From UBA6624 sp964343345 [NCBI: uncultured bacterium] (lineage in GTDB: Bacteria > UBP7 > UBA6624): 11,814 nucleotides of DNA. The DNA is taken from contig CAYFJE010000028.1 of assembly GCA_964343345.1 (NCBI GenBank), forward strand, positions 1 through 11,814, given 5' to 3'. Positions 7,007-11,814 of the stretch are shown one piece after another. The notes beneath the pieces were generated by a model. It made no database searches. It was given only the letters and a program-made list of their open reading frames with translations, and had not been told where the DNA came from. The translations under genes were made by a program, and so were the position numbers. How positions within the stretch are numbered: position 1 is the stretch's first letter; every line of letters begins with the position of its first letter.

Positions 7007-7726
7007 TCAATCTCCCCAACCCATCGAAAATTCATATAAAGTTTCTAAATCCATATTTGTTGCCTCATCTCTCCATGTCACAGAAAAAGATTTCCAAGAT
7101 GTATTGTTCCCTGCTCTTATCCAAAAAGACCAGTCTAAAGCTGCCTGCCTTGGGGACAAGGAAGGGATTTGGGCAATATGTTCCAACCTCAAACCATAAT
7201 CATATTGTTTTTCCCAAACAGCCTCGATGCCTGCATTCCATAAATGTTCAATGTTCGGATTATCAACATAAGATTCATATAAAAAACCCAAACCCCAATA
7301 AAAAGGGCCAGTGAATATGAAACCATCTTCAACACCTCCGTTCCGTGAACCTATACCCCATGACATAGAATCATCATCCTTTACAGGAATCCCAAATTTA
7401 ATAAGCCAATCTCCCGAAGCGATTTTGTTTTCTTTTTTGTATTTTGATCTATAAATAAAATCAACTGGTCTTTCAGAAAAACCCCAACTCTCATCAGTCT
7501 TTTTTCCTGAAAAACCCGCCATAAGACCCCATGAAGAATTGCCCTCAAGATGTGAATGAAAGCTAAAAGAAACTAATGCCTGAGGATCAAGCTCTTCTCT
7601 TGGCTGAACATAACTAAAAGAAAATTTACCTTGATTTGTTTCAGGGTTTGAGGAAATCCAATTTGAACCTTTAGCGCTAGGAAAAGAGCTTGCTAACAAA
7701 AAAAGGAACAAAAAATATTTTTTCAT
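7007..7726 (-). CDS. Exported hypothetical protein, possible outer-membrane beta-barrel
   Basis: I do not recognise a family. The 239-residue product begins with a signal peptide (MKK, hydrophobic residues 4-15, likely cleavage after Ala18 or Gly20). Its mature part is dense in Trp, Gly, Phe, Tyr and Ser with alternating hydrophobic residues (for example GKFSFSYVQ, LVSFSFHSH, FTGPFYWGLGFLYES, DWSFWIRAG). This fits beta strands of a small barrel; no later transmembrane helix is seen. It ends SMGWGD, without a terminal Phe. The frame is open 15 codons further, but those overlap tRNA-Ser. The start at 7726 begins the signal peptide and has TAGAAT 7 bases upstream. Its coding end contains the ribosome site of proline dehydrogenase, so the two are cotranscribed. 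Compare the exported protein at 763-1452. Confidence 0.75.
   Translation of the reverse strand: MKKYFLFLFLLASSFPSAKGSNWISSNPETNQGKFSFSYVQPREELDPQALVSFSFHSHLEGNSSWGLMAGFSGKKTDESWGFSERPVDFIYRSKYKKENKIASGDWLIKFGIPVKDDDSMSWGIGSRNGGVEDGFIFTGPFYWGLGFLYESYVDNPNIEHLWNAGIEAVWEKQYDYGLRLEHIAQIPSLSPRQAALDWSFWIRAGNNTSWKSFSVTWRDEATNMDLETLYEFSMGWGD
7011..7017 (-). promoter_or_regulatory. Shine-Dalgarno site that supports the TTG start of proline dehydrogenase
   Basis: GGGGAGA on the minus strand lies 8 bases before TTG 7002. It sits within the last codons of the exported protein gene (GWGD-stop). The alternative ATG at 7035 has only a weak, distant GGA, so this site favours the TTG. Confidence 0.6.
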
Positions 7727-7733
7727 TTTCTTA

Positions 7734-7739
7734 ATTCTA
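7734..7739 (-). promoter_or_regulatory. Putative -10 box next to tRNA 3' end, leaderless start
   Basis: TAGAAT (minus strand, 7739-7734) directly follows the tRNA-Ser discriminator base and lies 7 bases before the ATG at 7726. That is the same geometry as before mqnD, hisS and the gene at 763. No -35 is recognisable inside the tRNA T-arm region at 17 bases. The mRNA might instead come from the tRNA transcript. Confidence 0.35.
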
Positions 7740-7827
7740 CGGTGGGAGAGGGATTCGAACCCCCGAGGCAATTATTATGCCCACACGCTTTCGAGGCGTG
7801 CGCTTTAGTCCGCTCAGCCATCCCACC
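7740..7827 (-). tRNA. tRNA-Ser (anticodon CGA)
   Basis: On the minus strand the 88-base gene folds as a class II tRNA. The acceptor stem is GGTGGGA (7827-7821) with TCCCACC (7747-7741), and the discriminator G at 7740 is usual for serine. The D-arm contains GCTGAGCGGACTAAAGC. The anticodon stem is CACGC/GCGTG with loop CTCGAAA, giving anticodon CGA for codon UCG. A long variable arm contains GGGCA and TTGCC. The T-arm GGGGG-TTCGAAT-CCCTC has one G-T pair. CCA is not encoded. It lies between the hisS promoter region and the exported protein gene, on the same strand as the latter and 13 bases from its ATG. Confidence 0.95.
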
Positions 7828-7837
7828 ACAATCCTAA

Positions 7838-7843
7838 ATTCTA
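7838..7843 (-). promoter_or_regulatory. Possible -10 box of tRNA-Ser
   Basis: TAGAAT on the minus strand lies 10 bases before the tRNA 5' end, which would give a leader of a few bases for RNase P. A nearer TAGGAT (7836-7831) is only 3 bases from the tRNA and is less suitable. No good -35 is visible. Confidence 0.3.
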
Positions 7844-7870
7844 GATTTTTTTTTAGATAAGGTTTATATC

Positions 7871-7889
7871 TGGTTAATTACAATAACCA
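7871..7889 (+). promoter_or_regulatory. hisS -10 box inside a 19-bp inverted repeat
   Basis: TACAAT at 7879-7884 lies 8 bases before the hisS ATG and suggests a leaderless mRNA; there is no Shine-Dalgarno site and no clear -35. The hexamer overlaps the centre and right arm of a perfect inverted repeat, TGGTTA (7871-7876) and TAACCA (7884-7889), with a 7-base centre. A dyad over the -10 could be an operator, but it is short and no matching copy was found in the window. Confidence 0.4.
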
Positions 7890-7892
7890 TAT

Positions 7893-9137
7893 ATGCCCAA
7901 ATACCAAAAACCAAAAGGTACCAGAGACCTTGATGAAAAAACAACATTCAAATTCGAAGTGGTTAGAAGTTTGTTTTTGGCAATATCTAGATTTTTGGAT
8001 TACAGACATGTTGAAATTCCAATATTTGAAAAAACAGATCTTTTTGAAAGGTCTACAGGTGAATCAAGTGAGATTGTTACTAAGCAAATGTATAAATTTC
8101 AAGATAAAAAAAATAGAAAATTTGCCCTTCGTCCTGAAGGCACTCCTGGCTTGGTAAGAGCTGCAATAGAAAACAATTGGATTAACAGTCACAATGGTGA
8201 TAAATTCTCTTATTTTGGACCATTTTTCAGATATGAAAGACCTCAAAAAGGTAGATATAGACAATTTTTTCAACTGGGAGCTGAGTCGATTGGATCAAAT
8301 AATGTTGAATCAGATGCTGAATCAATATACTTGCTTTCATTACTTTTAAAGGAACTTGAGATTGAACATGTAATCAAGCTCAACTCATTAGGGGGAAGGG
8401 AGGAGAGGTGCCGTTATATTGAATCCTTGCAGCAGTGGTTAACAAAGAATAAAACAAAAATTGCAAAAGAAGATTGCATCAATATAGAAAAAAACCCTTT
8501 AAGAATATTAGATAGTAAGAAGCCTGCAACTGCAGCGATTGTCAAGAAAGCACCAAAAATTCATGAATTCTGGAGCAAAGAAACATCCAGCAGGTTCAGT
8601 CAGTTAACGAGCCTACTTGAAAGTGCAAATGTTCATTATCAAATTGATGAATTTTTAGTAAGGGGTCTTGATTATTACACTTCAACAGTTTTCGAAGCTT
8701 CAGGTCATGACGGTGCACAAGATGCATACGGAGGTGGTGGAAGATACAATAATTTAATTTCTGAACTGGGTGGCAAAAATATCCCTGCAATTGGATTTGC
8801 TTGTGGTGTTGACAGAATTGCATCCGCATTAAAAATTAACGAAATTAAACCTTTTTGTATTTTTATTCCACTTGGTGCAAAATGTCGTAAAAAAGCTTTT
8901 GAAATCATTTCAAAAATGTGGGCTAAAAGTGTTTCAGTACAGCCATATTGGAATGAATCTAATTTAGGAAAAGCCCTAAAAAGAGCAAATTCTGCTGGAT
9001 CAAGATACGTAATTGTTTTTGGAGAAAAAGAAATGCAAAACAACATACTGCTAGTAAAGAACATGAAAAATGGCGACCAAAAAGAAATACCACTTAATAT
9101 ATCAAACATAATGTCAGCATTGGGCTTGGATGAATGA
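7893..9137 (+). CDS. hisS: Histidyl-tRNA synthetase
   Basis: This class II synthetase charges tRNA-His. The 414-residue protein shows KGTRD (8-12), LRPEGT (79-84), motif 2 [14 protein letters not shown] (112-125), the histidine-binding RGLDYYT (257-263) with the catalytic Arg257, GGGRYNNL (281-288), and motif 3 [11 protein letters not shown] (299-309). The C-terminal anticodon-binding domain covers about 320-414. Length is normal, and this is the catalytic synthetase rather than HisZ, since the RGLDYYT and Arg motifs are intact. The ATG at 7893 gives the conserved N-terminus [11 protein letters not shown]. Upstream is only a 65-bp gap shared with divergent tRNA-Ser, which has no room for a T-box leader. 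It ends in an ATGA overlap with aspS; hisS-aspS order is also known in Bacillus. Confidence 0.97.
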   Translation: MPKYQKPKGTRDLDEKTTFKFEVVRSLFLAISRFLDYRHVEIPIFEKTDLFERSTGESSEIVTKQMYKFQDKKNRKFALRPEGTPGLVRAAIENNWINSHNGDKFSYFGPFFRYERPQKGRYRQFFQLGAESIGSNNVESDAESIYLLSLLLKELEIEHVIKLNSLGGREERCRYIESLQQWLTKNKTKIAKEDCINIEKNPLRILDSKKPATAAIVKKAPKIHEFWSKETSSRFSQLTSLLESANVHYQIDEFLVRGLDYYTSTVFEASGHDGAQDAYGGGGRYNNLISELGGKNIPAIGFACGVDRIASALKINEIKPFCIFIPLGAKCRKKAFEIISKMWAKSVSVQPYWNESNLGKALKRANSAGSRYVIVFGEKEMQNNILLVKNMKNGDQKEIPLNISNIMSALGLDE

Positions 9138-10852
9138 AAAAAACATACATATCTGAAATCGATCTTACAAATGTCAACGAGACAGTAATTCTGAAAGGTT
9201 GGGTGCATGCAGTAAGAGATTTTGGTGGAAAAACCTTTTTTGACCTCAGAGATTCAACTGGAATAATCCAAGTTGTTATGGGTTCAGAAATAATTAAACT
9301 TAAAAAAGAATGGGTAGTTGAAATTGTAGGAAAGGTTTCAAAAAGATTACAGATAAACGAAAAAATTAAATCTGGAAATATTGAAATAACTGAAAGCAAA
9401 ATAACAATACTTAATGAAGCTGAAACACCACCTATCTATGTTGATAAAGATGATGATGAACCTGATGAAATTAGATATAAATACAGATACCTTGACCTCA
9501 GGAGGCCTCACAGAAGCGAGATACTGAAGATTAGACACAAGGTAATTCAAGCAATTCGAGAAATCTTAAATGATAAAGGTTTTACAGAGGTAGAAACACC
9601 TCTTTTGACAAGATCTACTCCTGAAGGCGCAAGGGACTTCATCGTACCTAGCAGATTGCATAAAAAAAATTGGTATGCACTGCCTCAAAGCCCACAACTG
9701 TTCAAACAAATACTAATGGGCAGTGGAATCGATAAATATTATCAAATTGCAAAATGCTTCAGGGATGAAGATCTCAGAGGTAATCGTCAACCTGAGTTCA
9801 CACAATTAGATTTTGAAATGGCTTTTGCTGATGAAGATGAAATATTTTCTATAAGTGAAAAGGTATTTCAAAATATCTTTGAAAAAGCAAAAGGTAAAAA
9901 AATTACAACTCCATTTTTCAGAATGACATATCAAGAAGCAATAAAAAATTATGGTATAGATAAACCAGATATGAGATATGAAGCTCCAATAAAAAACCTT
10001 TCAGGTATTCTTGTTCAAAATGGTATTAAATTTATTGACAGTACGGTTGATGCTGGTGGTGAAATTCTTGGAATATGTATTCAAAATTTCTTCCCATCCA
10101 GAAAAGAAATATCGAATTTAGAAAAAATTGCACAAAAATTCAATATACCAGGCTTAGCATTTGCAACTAAAAAAGATGGAATGTGGAATGGCGGAATAAC
10201 AAAAATGACAAACGGGGAGACATTAGACAAAAGCATTTTAACATTTGGCAAAAAGGACAATTGCACTTTGTTAATTGTTGCAGATTCAAGCAAAGAGAAT
10301 CTATACGGCTACCATGCTTTTGGAGCAATTCACAGACATTTAAGAGATGTTGGAATGCTTACCAAAAATAGTAATGAATATGCTTTTTGCTGGGTTACAG
10401 ATTTTCCATTATTTGAAAAAACAGACAATGGAATTACAGCCGCTCATCATCCATTTACGATGCCTTTTAATGAGCATATCGAAAAAATTGACAATGAACC
10501 CTTAAAGGTTCTTTCACATGCTTATGACCTTGTTATGAATGGAGAAGAGATTGCAAGTGGTTCAATCAGGTGTCACGATAGAAATTTGCAGCTAAAAATC
10601 TTAGAGTCTATAGGTTATTCGCAATCTGAAATTGAAGAAAGATTCGATTTCTTCTTAGAGATGATGAAGTACGGATTGCCCCCTCATGGAGGGCTTGCTC
10701 CTGGAATAGATAGGATTGTGATGATTCTTGCTGGATCATCTAGCATCAGAGATGTTATAGCTTTTCCAAAATCAACAGGGGGGACATGTTTTCTCACTGG
10801 AGCTCCAGGAAAAGCAGACCCTCAAAGCTTAAAGGATCTGGATTTCGGATGA
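9134..10852 (+). CDS. aspS: Aspartyl-tRNA synthetase, bacterial type
   Basis: This class IIb synthetase charges tRNA-Asp and, in lineages with GatCAB, may also charge tRNA-Asn. The 572 residues show the OB-fold anticodon-binding domain (about 15-95, with [11 protein letters not shown] at 22-32), the [10 protein letters not shown] entry to the catalytic core (116-125), QSPQLFKQ (185-192), motif 2 [16 protein letters not shown] (209-224), the bacterial GAD insertion (about 285-395), HHPFT (438-442), SGSIR (475-479) and motif 3 [12 protein letters not shown] (520-531) with Arg527. His25 in the OB fold occupies a position where, as I recall, His is common in non-discriminating enzymes and E. coli has Asn. 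That hints at dual specificity but does not prove it. ATG 9134 overlaps the hisS TGA, and its own stop overlaps the next ATG, so the three genes are translationally coupled. Confidence 0.97.
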   Translation: MKKTYISEIDLTNVNETVILKGWVHAVRDFGGKTFFDLRDSTGIIQVVMGSEIIKLKKEWVVEIVGKVSKRLQINEKIKSGNIEITESKITILNEAETPPIYVDKDDDEPDEIRYKYRYLDLRRPHRSEILKIRHKVIQAIREILNDKGFTEVETPLLTRSTPEGARDFIVPSRLHKKNWYALPQSPQLFKQILMGSGIDKYYQIAKCFRDEDLRGNRQPEFTQLDFEMAFADEDEIFSISEKVFQNIFEKAKGKKITTPFFRMTYQEAIKNYGIDKPDMRYEAPIKNLSGILVQNGIKFIDSTVDAGGEILGICIQNFFPSRKEISNLEKIAQKFNIPGLAFATKKDGMWNGGITKMTNGETLDKSILTFGKKDNCTLLIVADSSKENLYGYHAFGAIHRHLRDVGMLTKNSNEYAFCWVTDFPLFEKTDNGITAAHHPFTMPFNEHIEKIDNEPLKVLSHAYDLVMNGEEIASGSIRCHDRNLQLKILESIGYSQSEIEERFDFFLEMMKYGLPPHGGLAPGIDRIVMILAGSSSIRDVIAFPKSTGGTCFLTGAPGKADPQSLKDLDFG

Positions 10853-11799
10853 TTCCTTTTTTTGATTTTCATTGTGACTCTCTCACCAAAGGTGGTGCAA
10901 AAGAATTACTTACAGGTGAAAAGATGCATTGGTCTTTACCAAGATTTAAAAAAGCAGGAGGGAAACTCCAAGTTCATGCTATTTTTACTCCACCCGAATA
11001 CAAGAAGGGAGATGCGACCTTGTTCGGAATGAAATATGCATCGGAATGGAAATATTTTTTAGAAGATTCTGAAGTTTCTGCTGTCAAAACAGTCGATGAT
11101 GTTTCAAAACAAGGACCTCTGTCTTTGCTGTCTTTAGAAGATGCATCACCTCTTTCTGGAAATTTGGAAACTTTAGACATTTTTTTTGACCTTGGAATTC
11201 GCTTGATTACACTTGTTTGGTCTTGTGATAATGAAGTTGGAAGAGGGGTCATAAACGGAAAAGGTCCACCGATAACAAAATTTGGGAGAAATCTAATTAA
11301 AAAAATGAATGAAAAAGATATTATTATTGATGTTTCTCATGCAAGTGATGATCTTTTTTGGGAAACCGTAAATCTTTCAAGCAAGCCAATTGTTGCAAGT
11401 CATAGCAATTCTAGAAAACTAAGAAATCATCCAAGAAACCTGACTGATGAACAAATAAAAGAAATTCAACAACATAATGGAATCATAGGTCTTGTTTATG
11501 TTCCGAATTTTGTTGGAGCCCCTCCCCCTGGAACAAAAGATGAATGGAATTTCGAACTAAAAAATGGAATGGATCTTCTAGCACAGCATGCAGCACATAT
11601 TGCTGAAATCTCAAGTTGTGAAAATATTGTTCTTGGAAGTGACTTTGATGGAACAAGCTTCCCGGTTGTTGAAGAAGTTTCAAAAACACAAAATTTGATT
11701 TCTTCGCTTGAAAAGGTTGGATTCAATAATGAGGAAATTGAAAAAATATTTTATAAAAACGCAGAAAATTTTTTGATGAACAACCTTCCAAAAAACTAG
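10849..11799 (+). CDS. Membrane-dipeptidase-like zinc peptidase (M19, renal dipeptidase family)
   Basis: Family members hydrolyse dipeptides, including some with D-amino acids, using a two-zinc centre in an amidohydrolase barrel. The 316-residue protein has the metal and active-site set: FDFHCD with His8 and Asp10, LEDASPL with bridging Glu97, IDVSHASD with His164, VASHSNSR with His185, HPRNLTDEQ with Arg196, and LGSDFDGT with Asp265. There is no signal peptide, so it is probably cytoplasmic despite the family name. The frame is open 21 codons upstream inside aspS, but ATG 10849 forms an ATGA overlap with the aspS stop and begins right at the conserved HxD region, so it is the likely start. 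It is the last gene of the hisS-aspS run; a functional link to tRNA charging is not evident. Only 15 bases remain after its TAG. Confidence 0.93.
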   Translation: MIPFFDFHCDSLTKGGAKELLTGEKMHWSLPRFKKAGGKLQVHAIFTPPEYKKGDATLFGMKYASEWKYFLEDSEVSAVKTVDDVSKQGPLSLLSLEDASPLSGNLETLDIFFDLGIRLITLVWSCDNEVGRGVINGKGPPITKFGRNLIKKMNEKDIIIDVSHASDDLFWETVNLSSKPIVASHSNSRKLRNHPRNLTDEQIKEIQQHNGIIGLVYVPNFVGAPPPGTKDEWNFELKNGMDLLAQHAAHIAEISSCENIVLGSDFDGTSFPVVEEVSKTQNLISSLEKVGFNNEEIEKIFYKNAENFLMNNLPKN

Positions 11800-11814
11800 C
11801 CGCAACGATTACGT

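Noticed and set aside
7727-7771. 15-codon N-terminal extension of the exported protein
   Set aside because: It would translate part of tRNA-Ser and place residues ahead of the signal peptide.
7831-7836. TAGGAT as the tRNA-Ser -10 box
   Set aside because: It is only 3 bases from the mature 5' end, so transcription would start inside the tRNA.
7828-7892. T-box or other leader riboswitch before hisS
   Set aside because: The gap is 65 bp and lacks the T-box sequence or a terminator/antiterminator fold.
8705-9208. 167-residue minus-strand open frame across hisS and aspS
   Set aside because: It is fully antisense to two conserved synthetase genes. Its length reflects codon bias of the coding strand.
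10786-10848. 21-codon N-terminal extension of the M19 peptidase
   Set aside because: It lies within aspS in another frame. The ATGA overlap start fits the neighbouring ATGA junction and the family N-terminus.
1-11814. Mobile element, phage, CRISPR or defence island
   Set aside because: There is no transposase, integrase, repeat-spacer array, terminal repeat or toxin-antitoxin pair. All genes but two match housekeeping families, and base composition looks even by eye.

Overview
The window reads as an AT-rich bacterial chromosome segment, densely packed, with 11 protein genes and one tRNA and no gene-free stretch over 100 bases. The bacterial-type AspRS with its GAD insertion, the futalosine-pathway menaquinone gene mqnD, and two short signal-peptide proteins with beta-strand-like composition suggest a diderm bacterium, probably uncultured. 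I cannot name the phylum. There are no transposases, phage genes, CRISPR arrays or integrases. The content is core metabolism, repair and translation, and I found no obvious new defence or mobile system.

Layout. (1) 1-730, minus: mqnD, its C-terminus cut by the window edge. (2) 763-4499 or 5549, plus, divergent from mqnD across 32 bp: an exported hypothetical protein, mutY with an intact Nudix domain, and a mannose-1-phosphate guanylyltransferase. These join without gaps (TAA|TTG, then a 1-base overlap). A TIGR01777-type epimerase follows after 33 bp, then a divergent YchF-like P-loop/TGS ATPase. (3) 5546-7827, minus: tRNA-Ser(CGA), a second exported hypothetical, proline dehydrogenase, and a PduO-type cobalamin adenosyltransferase. 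This group converges on the plus group with overlapping stop codons. (4) 7893-11799, plus: hisS, aspS and an M19 dipeptidase, joined by two ATGA overlaps.

The groups appear to be functionally mixed housekeeping operons: respiratory quinone synthesis, oxidative DNA damage repair, GDP-mannose supply, proline catabolism, B12 cofactor formation, and charging of tRNA-His and tRNA-Asp.

The most notable signal is at the operon heads. mqnD, both exported hypotheticals and hisS each have a TA[C/G][A/G]AT hexamer only 7-8 bases before the start codon and lack a clear separate Shine-Dalgarno site. That is the geometry of a -10 box driving leaderless mRNA. Several genes inside operons (pduO type, proline dehydrogenase, manC) do have Shine-Dalgarno sites, some of them strong. 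Other points worth checking are the MutY-Nudix protein with all Nudix-box residues present, the YchF paralogue with an ATP-type NxxE motif but no normal switch II, and an exported-protein start 13 bases from a tRNA 3' end.
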